In this document: positions 8,446-17,549 of the stretch, piece by piece
Layout: the number at the start of each line of letters is the position of its first letter
Numbering within the stretch: the stretch's first letter is position 1
NCBI RefSeq assembly: GCF_024213555.1
Contig: NZ_JANAVO010000004.1
Coordinates: 1-64,000 of the forward strand
Direction of reading: 5' to 3'
DNA length: 64,000 nt
DNA from: Allokutzneria sp. A3M-2-11 16
GTDB taxonomy: Bacteria > Actinomycetota > Actinomycetes > Mycobacteriales > Pseudonocardiaceae
Notes under the pieces: model-generated
Told to the model about the DNA's origin: nothing
Seen by the model: the letters and a program-made list of their open reading frames with translations, nothing else
The model's database searches: none
Made by a program: the position numbers and the translations under genes

Positions 8446-9651
8446 CTAGGGGGCCAGGGAGCGCACGAGGGAGGGGAGCGACGCGGAGCGGAGCAGGTCG
8501 CCGGAGACCTCGGCGCGCCGGGCGATCAGGGTGTCCAGGAGCTCCCCCGCGTCCCAGACGTTGACGTTCATCGTCGCCATGACGCGCCCGCCGGAGAGCC
8601 AGAAGGCGATGAACTCCCGCGCCGCCACGTCACCGCGCACCACCAGCTCGTCGCTGGGCCGCGCCACCCCGCGGAACTCCATGCCCAGGTCGTACTGGTC
8701 GGAGAAGAAGAACGGCACCTCGGAGTGGATCTCGTTGCGCCCCAACATGTTCCGCGCGGCCACCGGGCCCTGGCCGAGCGCGTTCGCCCAGTGCTCCACC
8801 CGGACCTTCCTGCCCAGCAACGGATGCCGCACCGTGGCGACGTCACCCGCGGCGTAGATCCCGGGCGAGGAGGTCTCCAGGTACTCGTTCACCACGATGC
8901 CGTCCTCGACGGACAGCCCGGCGGCCCTGGCCAGCTCGACGCGCGGGCGCACCCCGACCCCGACGACCACCAGGTCGGCCTCGACCAGCCCGCGATCGGT
9001 GCGCACGCCCGCGTCCACGATCTCGGTGACCGTGACGCCCATGTGCATGTCCACGCCGTTCTCCGCGTGCAGATCGCGGAAGACCTCGCCCATCCGCACG
9101 CCGAGGACCGTCTGAAGTGGACTGTTGCGCCGCTCGACGAACGCCACCGACCGACCGAGCCGTCGCGCGGAGGCCGCGACCTCCGTGCCGATCCAGCCGC
9201 CGCCGATCACCGCGATCCGCTCCGCGCCGTCCATCGCCGAACGCAGCGCCTCCGCGTCGGCCATGGTGCGCAGGTAGTGCACGTGCGGCCGGTTCGCGCC
9301 GGGGACCGCGAGCGGCCGCGCCGTGGCCCCGGTGGCCAGCAGCAGCCGGTCGAACGGGATGCGCTCGCCGGTGACCAGCACGACCTCGCGGTTCTCCCGG
9401 TCCAGCGCCGCGACGCGCTCGCCAATCCGCAGCTCGATCCCGTTGCCCGCGTAGAACTCCGCCGGGTGCACCCAGGACGCCGCCGCGCCGCGCAGGAACT
9501 CCTTGGACAACGAGGGCCGCTCGTACGGCGGCCGGTCCTCCTCGCCGAGCAGCACGACCCTGCCATCGAAGCCCTCGGCACGCAGGGTCTCGACGGCCTT
9601 CGCGCCCGCGAGCCCCGCCCCCACCACCACGAAGATTCGATCGCCACCCAT
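8446..9651 (-). CDS. FAD/NAD(P)H-dependent ferredoxin reductase-type oxidoreductase
   Basis: 401 residues from the ATG at 9651, directly before the FAD-binding strand IFVVVGAGLAGAKAVETLR. PYERPSLSKEFL, the NAD(P)H-binding GGGWIGTEVAASARRLG (about residue 150) and the second FAD motif GIYAAGDVA (about 275) follow in the order of rubredoxin/putidaredoxin reductases, with a C-terminal reductase domain. It should carry electrons from NAD(P)H to a ferredoxin serving a P450 or dioxygenase. No ferredoxin or P450 gene is adjacent, so the partner is elsewhere. The ribosome site at this start is weak, and an upstream start up to 9705 is possible. The upstream STAND gene is divergent. Confidence 0.88.
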   Translation of the reverse strand: MGGDRIFVVVGAGLAGAKAVETLRAEGFDGRVVLLGEEDRPPYERPSLSKEFLRGAAASWVHPAEFYAGNGIELRIGERVAALDRENREVVLVTGERIPFDRLLLATGATARPLAVPGANRPHVHYLRTMADAEALRSAMDGAERIAVIGGGWIGTEVAASARRLGRSVAFVERRNSPLQTVLGVRMGEVFRDLHAENGVDMHMGVTVTEIVDAGVRTDRGLVEADLVVVGVGVRPRVELARAAGLSVEDGIVVNEYLETSSPGIYAAGDVATVRHPLLGRKVRVEHWANALGQGPVAARNMLGRNEIHSEVPFFFSDQYDLGMEFRGVARPSDELVVRGDVAAREFIAFWLSGGRVMATMNVNVWDAGELLDTLIARRAEVSGDLLRSASLPSLVRSLAP

Positions 9652-9826
9652 GGGTGAACACCATGCAGCGCCAACGATCAAACGATCAACTATGCACGCG
9701 AACACCTACCTGTCAGGGTGACGCCCACCCCCCACCTGTGGCGTTGCGCCTTAGTTACCCCCGGTAAGTGACGGGTTACTAGGCTGGGCGATCTGCATCG
9801 GCCGCCGGAGGAGGGGACACCGACCT

Positions 9827-12800
9827 GTGCTGGAGCCTGAGATCGGTCTCGTCGGCCGCGATTCCACCGCCGCGCTGGTGGAGTCGCTCATCGACCGGAG
9901 GGCCCGGTACCCGTTGCCGGTGCTGGTGGCGTTCGGCCCCGGCGGCAGCGGCAAGACCACGCTGCTCGACCACGTGCGGCGGCGGTGCGAGCCCTCGGTC
10001 CCGCTGGCGCGGGTCGACCTCGACGAGACCGGCTCCAAGTCCTGCCGCGACGTGCTCGACGCCGCGCACAACCAGCTCCGCCAGTACTACCACCCGCAGT
10101 TCGGCAGGCTGCGGATGCCGCGCTACGGCCTGGCCCGCGCGGTGCTCGGCGGACGGCCCCCGGCCGAGGCCGATCCGCTGCGCGCGGCGCGGGAGCTGAT
10201 CGGCCGCGACGCGCGCACCCTGCCGACGGTGACCGACGCGCTGAGCACGGTCGCCGAGGCGAGCACGCCGACGCAGTGGCTGGGCAGGCTGATGCGCCCG
10301 CTCGGCCGTTCGCTGGCCACGGTGGCCACCGTGCTGCCCGGCTGGCTGCGCTGGCTGGCCGGTTACCGCCAGGCCGCCGTGCTGCGCTGGTACGAGCGGG
10401 AGGCCGGGCGCGAGCTGCTCAGGATGAGCCCGGGCTGCAAGGTCGACGCGGTGATCTCCCAGCTGTGGCACCTCGCCGACAGCGAGGACCGCAGGGACCG
10501 GCTGACCGTGGACCGCTTCCTGGTGGCCGCGTTCCTGGCCGATATCGAGGCGGCCTACCGCGGCGCCCGGCACCGCAAGGTCAACTGCGTGCTGTTGCTG
10601 GACGGGGCGGACCTGCTCTCCCCGATCGAGCTGAACCTGTTCCCGGCCGACCGGCCGGTGTCCCCGGCGCCACCGACCGACGTGGTGGAGCTGTTGGCCG
10701 AGGCGCGATTACGCCATCCGGACCTGCCGCTGCTGGTGATCGCCACCAAACAGTCCACTGCGGACATCGAGGACATCCCGCTGCCGCCCGAGCTGGCAGG
10801 CGAGGACGGCGGCGATCCGTCCTCTGTGGACATCGCACGGGCGGTCTACTGGGGCTGGCGCAACCGGTTCGAACGGGTCAGGCGGACCGACAGCGCCTAC
10901 CTGCCGATCCGCCTGCGCTCGTTCACCAGGGACGAGACGGGGCAGTTCCTCGCGCAGTGGACGCAGCGGCGGGCGGGCACGGTCGAGCGCCCCGCACTGG
11001 TCTCCGAGCTGCACGAGGTCACCCACGGGCACCCGCTCGCGGTCCGGCTGGCCATAAAGGTCGTCGACCGGCGCTACGCCCGCGACCGCGTCGTGCCGCC
11101 GGTGCGCTCGGTCTACGCGCAGCTGGTGCCCAACCCCGAAGCCGAGGGCGCCGACCGCACCGAGACCGTCGGCGAGTACCTGATGTTGCGCTTCCTGCAA
11201 CGGTTCCGGGACAGCGACCTCTCGCAGCGCACGCTGACCAGGCAGCTGCTGGCCCGGCTGGCGGCGCCGCGGCGGCTGGACGTGCACACGATCCGCCTGC
11301 TGGTCCCCGATCGCGACGCCGACGAGATCTGGACCAGCCTGTCCACCTACAGCTTCGTCACGCTCAGCCCGGACTGCGCGCAGCTGGAGTTCCACCCGCT
11401 GCTGCGCGACCTGCTGGCCGAGGAGTTGTTGCGCACCAACGGCAATCCCGACTTCACCCACGACCAGGTGCATCGCGCGCTGCGCGACCACTACGCGCGG
11501 CTCGGCAAGCACTCCGACCGGCTCTACCACTGCCTCGCGCTCGGCGACGTGCGCGCGGTCGCGCTCTACCTGGCGCCGCGCATCGCGCAGTGGCACGGGC
11601 GCTGGGCCACCGAGCTGGAGGAGATCGCCGCAGCGCCCTACCGCTCCGACATCGAGGTCGCGCCGCTGAAAGCCGGACTGGGCTGGCTCAAAGGCCCTCG
11701 GTTGCGCCGGGTCGAGGACCTGGTCCGGGCCACCTGGCGGTTGCGCTCGGGGACCGGAACCGCGCTGCGCGGCGGGGAACTGTTCCACGACGTGCTGGAC
11801 GGGTACCGCTCGCTCAACGCCGACGACGACCCTTCTGTGGCCCGGCAGCTGTCCCGCTACCGTGCTCTGGTGCACGCCTCGCAGGACGGCAACCCCGCGA
11901 CCCCGCTGCCCCAGCTCCCGGAGTACTGCACCGGGACCGGCAAGCACCCCTACCCCCGGGTGTGGCCGCCGAGGCACGCCATCCGCAAGTCCGTCGCGGT
12001 GCTTTCCGTGGTGCTGCTCGTGCTCTACGGCGCCGTCTACATCCGGCACGTGCTGGTGCACTGCGACCGCGAGGGACCGCTGTCGGTCGGCACGGTGGCG
12101 GGCACGCTGTTCGACGACAGCAAGGTTCTGTCCAATATGGACGGCGAGTGCGTCGGGGTGACCGGTGCCGCGGGCACCTTCCTCGCCGACGAGAGCACCG
12201 CGGGCGAGGACGACCACGAGGTCGCCGAGCTGACCAGGCTCATCAAGGAGCAGAACGACCAGGTGCTCAAGGAGGCCGGGCGCGCGGGCGGGCGGCCGTA
12301 CGTGAGCATCGTGGTGGCCACCATGCTCAGCTCCACCGAGCGCCCCAAACGGGACCTCTCGGCGGGCGTCAACGAGCTGCGCGGCGCCTACCTCGCGCAA
12401 CGCGACTGGAACCGGTTCCGCACCTCGACCATCCAGCGCGGGTTCCTGGTCCGCCTGCTCCCGGCCAACTTCGGTGGCGACTCCGAGCACGCCGAGCACA
12501 CCGCGGAGCAGATCCGCGGGCTCGCCGACGCCGATCCCACCGTGGTCGCGGTCAGCGGGATGGGGCAGACCAGGGACGCCACCGTGCGCGCCGCCGAACT
12601 GCTCGGCACCGCGACCGGGACCTGGACCGGCATCCCGATGATGGGCTCGGCCCCCTCCGGCAACACCTTCAGCGGCAAGCCGTACTTCTTCCGCGTCGCC
12701 CCGACCAACGCCAGGCAGGCGCAGGTGGCGATCGAGTGGGCGGTGACCGCGCGGCCCTTCCGCGGCAGGCAGCCGTTCCTGGTCTACAACCCCACCGACC

Positions 12801-13600
12801 GCTACAGCCGGGAGCTGAAGGAGGACTACCAGCGCGAGCTGGAGAAGGAACAGCGCAAGCAGGTCCCGGAGCTGCGGGCGGGCATCGAGAAGCCCTACGA
12901 GGCTGGCACCACCGGCACCGCGAGCACCCTGCGCACGCGGGTGCGCGAGATCTGCGAGGAGAACCCGCCGGACCTGCCGGGCCCGATGATCGTCTACTCC
13001 GGACGGGCCAACGAGCTGCCCACCCTGCTCGACGAGCTCAGCCGCAGCACCTGCCGGGACGAGGCGATCATCCTGGGCGGCGACGACCTCTCGCAGCTGG
13101 AGACCGCGGGCTTCCGCGACCTCGCCGGGCGCGAGGACTACGCGAGCGAGCGGCTGTTCTTCACCACCTTCGGCCCGACGAGGGAGGGCTGGGAGCTGCG
13201 CGGCAACGGCCGGCTGGAGCCCGGCGTCGACCGGTTCTTCGCCGATCACCTCGCCGTGGAACGGGAACAGCGCCAACGCGGTGGACCGGCATTTCGGTCA
13301 GGGCCGAATGGCCACGTGATGCTCTCCTACGACGCCGTGCACCTGCTGCTCACCGCGGCCGAACGGGCGCGGACCGACGCGCGCGGGGTGCCCAACCGGC
13401 ACCAGGTCTACCAGTCGTTACGCGAGACCACGGGAGCACTCGCCCACTCCGGAGTGACGGGAAAGGTGGACTTCGGGGCCCCTGACCGCGCTCTCGGGCG
13501 CGGCGGGGCGAATCCGCAGGACAAACTCGTGGTCGTGCAGGAAGTGGTGAAACAGGACGGCCGTCTTGTTTCGTCCTACCTCACCAGTCGCGGCCGATGA
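9827..13600 (+). CDS. Membrane signalling protein: cytoplasmic STAND-like NTPase, one TM helix, extracellular amino-acid-type ligand-binding domain
   Basis: 1257 residues from the GTG at 9827, with GGAGGAGGGG 10 bases upstream. The N-terminal half has a P-loop (FGPGGSGKTTLLDHV, about residues 27-41), a Walker-B-like hydrophobic Asp segment (CVLLLDGADLLSP, about 260) and helical winged-helix-like sequence to about 700. A single hydrophobic helix (SVAVLSVVLLVLYGAVYI, about 725) separates it from a C-terminal type 1 periplasmic-binding fold of the Leu/Ile/Val-receptor kind (VSIVVATMLSS; VVAVSGMGQTRDATVRAAELL; PYFFRVAPTNARQA; FLVYNPTDRYSRELKEDYQ; AIILGGDDLSQLE). I read it as a one-protein sensor that binds a ligand outside and switches an NTPase inside. 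No partner is encoded next to it, and the output is unknown. Confidence 0.8.
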   Translation: MLEPEIGLVGRDSTAALVESLIDRRARYPLPVLVAFGPGGSGKTTLLDHVRRRCEPSVPLARVDLDETGSKSCRDVLDAAHNQLRQYYHPQFGRLRMPRYGLARAVLGGRPPAEADPLRAARELIGRDARTLPTVTDALSTVAEASTPTQWLGRLMRPLGRSLATVATVLPGWLRWLAGYRQAAVLRWYEREAGRELLRMSPGCKVDAVISQLWHLADSEDRRDRLTVDRFLVAAFLADIEAAYRGARHRKVNCVLLLDGADLLSPIELNLFPADRPVSPAPPTDVVELLAEARLRHPDLPLLVIATKQSTADIEDIPLPPELAGEDGGDPSSVDIARAVYWGWRNRFERVRRTDSAYLPIRLRSFTRDETGQFLAQWTQRRAGTVERPALVSELHEVTHGHPLAVRLAIKVVDRRYARDRVVPPVRSVYAQLVPNPEAEGADRTETVGEYLMLRFLQRFRDSDLSQRTLTRQLLARLAAPRRLDVHTIRLLVPDRDADEIWTSLSTYSFVTLSPDCAQLEFHPLLRDLLAEELLRTNGNPDFTHDQVHRALRDHYARLGKHSDRLYHCLALGDVRAVALYLAPRIAQWHGRWATELEEIAAAPYRSDIEVAPLKAGLGWLKGPRLRRVEDLVRATWRLRSGTGTALRGGELFHDVLDGYRSLNADDDPSVARQLSRYRALVHASQDGNPATPLPQLPEYCTGTGKHPYPRVWPPRHAIRKSVAVLSVVLLVLYGAVYIRHVLVHCDREGPLSVGTVAGTLFDDSKVLSNMDGECVGVTGAAGTFLADESTAGEDDHEVAELTRLIKEQNDQVLKEAGRAGGRPYVSIVVATMLSSTERPKRDLSAGVNELRGAYLAQRDWNRFRTSTIQRGFLVRLLPANFGGDSEHAEHTAEQIRGLADADPTVVAVSGMGQTRDATVRAAELLGTATGTWTGIPMMGSAPSGNTFSGKPYFFRVAPTNARQAQVAIEWAVTARPFRGRQPFLVYNPTDRYSRELKEDYQRELEKEQRKQVPELRAGIEKPYEAGTTGTASTLRTRVREICEENPPDLPGPMIVYSGRANELPTLLDELSRSTCRDEAIILGGDDLSQLETAGFRDLAGREDYASERLFFTTFGPTREGWELRGNGRLEPGVDRFFADHLAVEREQRQRGGPAFRSGPNGHVMLSYDAVHLLLTAAERARTDARGVPNRHQVYQSLRETTGALAHSGVTGKVDFGAPDRALGRGGANPQDKLVVVQEVVKQDGRLVSSYLTSRGR

Positions 13601-13815
13601 CCGCTACCGTGTGTGCTCACCACCCCTGGTGCGACCCTGCGTGACCGGGTGGGGGTACGGCGGACGAAGAGGGATACGTCAGCTGGCTGATATCGATATC
13701 GGCAGTTTGATGGAGTATTTCCCACCGACGGGTTTCCTAGGTATTTGTTGACGGTTCGGGTTCCCCTCTCGGGGAGCCGGGACACCCGCAAATCCCCCAC
13801 CGCCGCGGAGGGCTC
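13601..13815. other. Intergenic region upstream of ArsR-like gene
   Basis: 215 bp with a local AT-rich patch including GATATCGATATCGG near 13690, a small dyad around ATATCGATAT. It probably holds the promoter of the next gene. No open frame here has a ribosome site. Confidence 0.4.
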
Positions 13816-14835
13816 GTGCTACGCATACGCTTCGGACCCGACGATCTGCCGCGGATCCGCTTCTTGGTATCTCCCCTGGTGGAGACCCTGCTCAGCGTTC
13901 GGGTGCTGGCCCAGACGGGCGGCGGCGCCGAATTCGGCCGCTGGCGGCGCAGGCTCGCCGAGCTGACCAGGTCGGACTCGCTGACCCTGCTCGACCTGGT
14001 GCCCCAGGACCAGCCGCTGAGCACCGCCCTGGTCACCGCGCTCGGCGAGCGCACGTCCTTCGACCGCGAGCTGCAGGACCTGGCGACGCACTGCGAACAG
14101 CCGCTGCACCGGCACCTGCGGACGATCGACCCGCGGTCGGTCAGCGCCCCCAGCTGGATGTGGCACTCCGGCGGCCGCAGCGGCACGCGCATCCTGCTCA
14201 CGGTGCTGCGCCGCTATCACGAGACGTGCCTGCAACCGGACTGGGCGAAGCTGCGCGCGCACCTTGAGGCGGATCTGGCCGACCGGTCGACGGTCCTGCT
14301 CGCCAACGGGACGGAGCGGCTGCTCAGCGGCCTGCACCCGACGATCCGCTGGCGCGCCCCGGTCCTGGAGCTGGCCGCCACCCAGCGCTCCGAGGTCGAC
14401 CTCGCGGGCCGCGGGCTGGTGCTCGCCCCCTCGGCGTTCCTGCCGGAGGGACCGCAGCTGATGCGCGACCTCAGCGGCCAGCCGATCCTGGCCTACCCGA
14501 CCAAGGCCCGGTTCTCGCCGGACGTGCCGTGGTCGGAGGACCCGCTGCGCTCGCTGGTCGGGCAGACCAGGGCGGCGATCCTGCGCGGGCTCGGCCAGGG
14601 CGGGTCGACCACCCAGATCGCCCAGCGCGTCGGCGTCAGCCTGAGCCGGGTCTCGGAGCACCTGACCGTGCTGCGGCACTGCGGGCTGATCGCCACCGCC
14701 CGCCAGGGCCGGTCGATGTGGCACGCGCCGACCGCGCTGGCCCAGCAGCTGCTGAGCACCACCACGACGCCCGCGGTCTCGCGCCGCGCGCCCACGCCCG
14801 GTCAGGCACCGGCGCTCGCCATCGCGGCCGACTAG
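13816..14835 (+). CDS. ArsR-like winged-helix transcriptional regulator (DUF5937 type)
   Basis: 339 residues from the GTG at 13816, with GGAGGG 3 bases upstream. A long N-terminal domain opens with FGPDDLPRIRFLVSPLVETLLSVRVL, the start usual for actinobacterial regulators that join a sensory region to a C-terminal helix-turn-helix. The C-terminal part (about residues 245-310) reads RAAILRGLGQGGSTTQIAQRV then SLSRVSEHLTVLRHCGLIAT, a clear ArsR winged helix. The metal-binding cysteines of classical ArsR are absent, so it probably responds to a different ligand. It stands alone, followed by a strong bidirectional terminator. Its targets are not visible. Confidence 0.85.
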   Translation: MLRIRFGPDDLPRIRFLVSPLVETLLSVRVLAQTGGGAEFGRWRRRLAELTRSDSLTLLDLVPQDQPLSTALVTALGERTSFDRELQDLATHCEQPLHRHLRTIDPRSVSAPSWMWHSGGRSGTRILLTVLRRYHETCLQPDWAKLRAHLEADLADRSTVLLANGTERLLSGLHPTIRWRAPVLELAATQRSEVDLAGRGLVLAPSAFLPEGPQLMRDLSGQPILAYPTKARFSPDVPWSEDPLRSLVGQTRAAILRGLGQGGSTTQIAQRVGVSLSRVSEHLTVLRHCGLIATARQGRSMWHAPTALAQQLLSTTTTPAVSRRAPTPGQAPALAIAAD

Positions 14836-14883
14836 GCGTCGCTTCGAGGTTAGAGCGCGCTAACGCTGGGGAGAGCAGACGCG

Positions 14884-14922
14884 CGAAGGGCGCCCGATCC
14901 GCACCGGATCGGGCGCCCTTCG
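14884..14922. terminator. Strong bidirectional hairpin terminator
   Basis: A perfect 18-bp stem (14884-14901 with 14905-14922) around the 3-nt loop CAC, built on AAGGGCGCCCGATCCG. It lies between the convergent regulator and nuclease genes, just before a TIR element. Confidence 0.85.
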
Positions 14923-14932
14923 GAGTTCGCGC

Positions 14933-15040
14933 GTCTTCAAGTACGGCACACCCGCCCTCACACCGTCTCAAACGACCCCCAACCCCCGGGTTCGCTGCGG
15001 TTGGCGACTTCTCCAGCAGGGGTCGGGGGTACTTGAAGAC
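14933..15040. repeat. Terminal-inverted-repeat intergenic element, copy 2 (108 bp)
   Basis: The ends are GTCTTCAAGTAC (14933-14944) and GTACTTGAAGAC (15029-15040), exact complements. The interior shares GGTTCGCTGCGGTTGG with copy 4. It ends 4 bp from the stop of the minus-strand nuclease gene. Confidence 0.85.
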
Positions 15041-15044
15041 CGTC

Positions 15045-15716
15045 TTACTTGCAGGTGGCGAGCATGTCGCGCAGCGCGGTCTTCTCCGCCTCGGTGACGT
15101 TGAGGGAGTAGACCTTCTTCACCGCGATCCAGTCCTTGGCGTACTCGCACCAGGTGTCCTTGGCTGGCGGCTTCCACTGCGAGGGGTCCTGGTCGCCCTT
15201 GGAGCGGTTGGTCGCCGCGGACACCGCCAGCAGCTGCGGGTTGGCCAGGTCGTTGGCGAACTCCTGGCGGCGCTGGTCGGTCCAGGTGTCGGCGCCCGAG
15301 CGCCACGCGTTGGCCAGCGGCACCGTGTGGTCGATGTCCATCTCGCCCGCCGCGGCGATCTCCTTGCCCTCGTAGCGGCTGACCCACCTGCCCGCGGTGG
15401 CCTTGCAGCTGGCGTCGGTCACGACGCTCCTGCCGTCCCGCTTGAGCACCGTCTCCCGGGTGTCGCACTTCTCGCCCTGGGTGATCCAGTGCTTGAACTT
15501 CTCCCTGGTGTAGCCCTTCATCGGGTGCCAGGCGGCGACGGCGAGCCGGTCGAGGTCGGCCCGGCTGGCCGCGGCGGAGTCCCCGGCCGGGGCGTGCTCG
15601 GTGGTCACCGGCGCGGAGCCGGTCGGCTTAGGATCCTCCATGAACAGCGCGGCCGTTCCGGAGACGATCGCGATCACGGCAAGCACGGCGGCCAGAATCC
15701 AGCGCCCTCGGCTCAC
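15045..15716 (-). CDS. Secreted or membrane-anchored HNH nuclease (DUF1524/GmrSD C-terminal type)
   Basis: 223 residues from the GTG at 15716, with GAGAGGAAA upstream. A short basic N-terminus and one hydrophobic helix (WILAAVLAVIAIVSGTAALF) give a signal anchor. A Ser/Ala/Pro-rich linker leads to the nuclease domain: DIDHTVPLANAWRSGADTW, then FANDLANPQLLAVSAATNR and KGDQDPSQWKPP. That DIDHxVPL...N...NRSKGD...P order is the conserved core of secreted actinobacterial HNH nucleases. It should cut DNA outside the cell, as a nutritional nuclease or a weapon. Two cysteine pairs (CDT...SCK; WCEYA...ATCK) may form disulfides. No immunity gene is evident beside it. Confidence 0.88.
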   Translation of the reverse strand: MSRGRWILAAVLAVIAIVSGTAALFMEDPKPTGSAPVTTEHAPAGDSAAASRADLDRLAVAAWHPMKGYTREKFKHWITQGEKCDTRETVLKRDGRSVVTDASCKATAGRWVSRYEGKEIAAAGEMDIDHTVPLANAWRSGADTWTDQRRQEFANDLANPQLLAVSAATNRSKGDQDPSQWKPPAKDTWCEYAKDWIAVKKVYSLNVTEAEKTALRDMLATCK

Positions 15717-15810
15717 GCCAGTTTCCTCTCACAGCGACGGTGGACGAGCGCGCTGATCATGGCGCATCCCCGACGTGAGCGGAGGACGACCCTCCGTGGA
15801 GAGCCGGAAA

Positions 15811-16197
15811 TCAGGTGCGATTCGCGTGGTCCAGCAGCTCGCAGACCCCGTTGCCGACCACCGCGAGCCCGACGAGTCCCGCGGTCGGCAGCACGCCGAG
15901 CGTCGCGGCGGTGACGGCCAGCCCGGCGGCGATGGCCACCAGCATCGGCGTGCCGCCCGAGGCGGGCCTGCGGTGCAGCACCGACCGCGCGGCGCGGACG
16001 GCCCTGCGCAGCGCGGGGCGGCGACGGGCGGGCGGGGTGATCGGCTCGGCGGCGATCGGGTCCCGGACCACGGTCAGGCGGACACGGCCGGGGCTCACCG
16101 GGACGGACCTTCTGCGGAGCGCGCGTCGCGGCGGGACCGGCTGGGGCGCGGCGAAGGCGATGTCGTCCAGCACGGCGGCTGCGGCGTGTCGGCTCAC
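15811..16197 (-). CDS. Small hypothetical membrane protein
   Basis: 128 residues if translation starts at the GTG at 16197; the frame stays open up to about 16479 and the start is not certain. The N-terminal two thirds are rich in Arg and Pro with no recognisable domain. The C-terminus has a hydrophobic stretch of about 40 residues (MLVAIAAGLAVTAATLGVL then GLVGLAVVGNGVCELL), enough for two short helices or a hairpin. I do not recognise a family. It runs in the same direction as the nuclease gene, about 95 bp upstream of that start. Confidence 0.5.
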   Translation of the reverse strand: MSRHAAAAVLDDIAFAAPQPVPPRRALRRRSVPVSPGRVRLTVVRDPIAAEPITPPARRRPALRRAVRAARSVLHRRPASGGTPMLVAIAAGLAVTAATLGVLPTAGLVGLAVVGNGVCELLDHANRT

Positions 16198-16402
16198 GTG
16201 GACCTGGTTTCTGATTCGACGAGCGGGTGCGCGGAGCAGACTCGCGAGAGCAGTCCAGTCCGACCAAGTGGATCTTGACAGCCCAATGCGGACTGCGCCA
16301 GGGGAGTCAACCGGTCGACAGAGAGCGACGACGCCTCTGCCAGGCATAACGTTGCGTCGTTTGTAAAGATCACCCATTCGAGTGATCGCGCTTACCGCGC
16401 GA

Positions 16403-16451
16403 TGTGGGGCAGTCGCCCCACACGGCCGGGGCGGTGCGCTTGCCCCGGCCG
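16403..16451. promoter_or_regulatory. Two adjacent perfect hairpins upstream of the CHAD gene
   Basis: First hairpin: TGTGGGGC (16403-16410), loop AGTC, complement 16415-16422. Second: CGGCCGGGGC (16423-16432), 9-nt loop, complement 16442-16451. They abut each other and end 20 bp before the CHAD start. They could be a terminator for antisense transcription or an attenuator in the 5' leader. Confidence 0.55.
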
Positions 16452-16471
16452 TTCGGTGGTAAGTACCACCC

Positions 16472-17398
16472 ATGACCACGAAACAGGAGTCCGCTGTTCC
16501 GGCGCTGGCGGGCCAACGGGCCGGGGACGTGGTCGGGGCCTATCTGCGCGAGCAGGTCGACGTCGTGCTGTTCCAGGAGGGCAGGGTCCGGCACCGCGAG
16601 CCCGACGCGCTGCGCAGGCTGCGCGTCGGCGTGCGCAGGCTGCGCAGCGGGCTGGAGGCGTTCCACCGCTTCCTCGACGCCGACCACGCGCGGTTCGTGG
16701 TGGCCGAGCTGTGCTGGTTCAACACCATGCTCGGCGACGCGCGGGACCTGGAGATGGTCCAGGCCAGGCTCAACGGCCAGATCGCGCTCACCCCGCCCGT
16801 CCTGATGCGCGGTCCGGTGGCGGCGCGCGCCGGCAAGTTCTTCACCGGGCGGCGCATCGAGCTGCACACGCGCGTCGTGTCCACTTTGGACAGCGAGCGG
16901 CAGGCCGGGCTGCGCGTGGCCATGGAGCGGATCTTCGACCACAGCTCCCCCGACGCGTCACTGGCCGCCGCGTCGGCGTTGCCCGGGGAGGTGGCCCGGT
17001 CCTACCGCCGCCTGGAGTCGCGGATGGCCGCCGTCGCGGAGTACCGGCACCCCGGCCCCGAACGCGACGAGGCACTGCACGACGTGCGCAAGGCCGCCAA
17101 GTGCGTGTGGGACGCGTCCATGGCCGCCGCGCAGGTCTGCGGGCGCCCGGCCGTCCGCTTCGGCAAGCAGATGCGCGACCTCCAGCGGTTCCTCGGCGTC
17201 CACCAGGACAGCGTGGTGTGCCGCCGCCTGCTGCGCGCCCTCTCCGACGAGGCGGAGGAACACGGCGAGAGCGCCTTCACCTACGGCCTGCTCTACGCCC
17301 GCGAGGAGCACCGGGCCCACGACGTCGAGCACGGCTTGCCCGGCGAGTGGCGACAGCGCACCCGCTCCAAGCACCGCCAGTGGCTCACCCCCGCTTAG
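16472..17398 (+). CDS. CHAD domain protein (polyphosphate-associated)
   Basis: 308 residues. The CHAD signature of conserved histidines and regularly spaced Arg/Lys is clear: EPDALRRLRVGVRRLRSGLEAF near residue 45, LGDARDLEMVQARL near 90 and, in the second half, HDVRKAAKCVWDAS with FGKQMRDLQRFLGVHQDS. CHAD is an all-helical domain with a basic surface that binds polyphosphate; proteins with CHAD but no CYTH domain, like this one, are common in actinomycetes. No polyphosphate kinase or phosphatase gene is next to it. The ATG at 16472 follows two tandem hairpins. A repeated inverted element closes the 3' end. Confidence 0.9.
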   Translation: MTTKQESAVPALAGQRAGDVVGAYLREQVDVVLFQEGRVRHREPDALRRLRVGVRRLRSGLEAFHRFLDADHARFVVAELCWFNTMLGDARDLEMVQARLNGQIALTPPVLMRGPVAARAGKFFTGRRIELHTRVVSTLDSERQAGLRVAMERIFDHSSPDASLAAASALPGEVARSYRRLESRMAAVAEYRHPGPERDEALHDVRKAAKCVWDASMAAAQVCGRPAVRFGKQMRDLQRFLGVHQDSVVCRRLLRALSDEAEEHGESAFTYGLLYAREEHRAHDVEHGLPGEWRQRTRSKHRQWLTPA

Positions 17399-17399
17399 T

Positions 17400-17451
17400 C
17401 CCTGAACGAGTCATTCAGGGAACCCAACGCCCCCAATGACTCGTTCAGGGG
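17400..17451. terminator. Inverted repeat of CCCTGAACGAGTCATT type, pair 1
   Basis: CCCTGAACGAGTCATTCAGGG (17400-17420; spacing here is CCCTGAA-loop-TTCAGGG) begins 2 bp after the CHAD stop. A second copy in reverse (AATGACTCGTTCAGGG, 17435-17450) can pair with it over 16 bp. It probably acts as a terminator at this convergent junction. Confidence 0.65.
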
Positions 17452-17484
17452 CACTCATCACGATCCACCCGCGCAGGTTGGCCA

Positions 17485-17540
17485 GTCTTCAAGTACGCCC
17501 AACCCCCCTCCGCGCAGTCTCAAACCGCCCCCAACCCCCC
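17485..17540. repeat. Half of a terminal-inverted-repeat element (copy 3, truncated)
   Basis: It starts with GTCTTCAAGTAC (17485-17496) and continues with the CTCAAACCGCCCCCAACCCCC interior typical of the left half. The right half and the GTACTTGAAGAC end are missing; the CCCTGAACGAGTCATT repeat follows at once. Confidence 0.65.
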
Positions 17541-17549
17541 ACGTTTAGG

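Noticed and set aside
9985-13485. A 1,166-codon plus-strand frame within the STAND/ligand-binding gene
   Set aside because: It overlaps the real gene in another frame and shows low-complexity Arg/Ala/Pro sequence without motifs.
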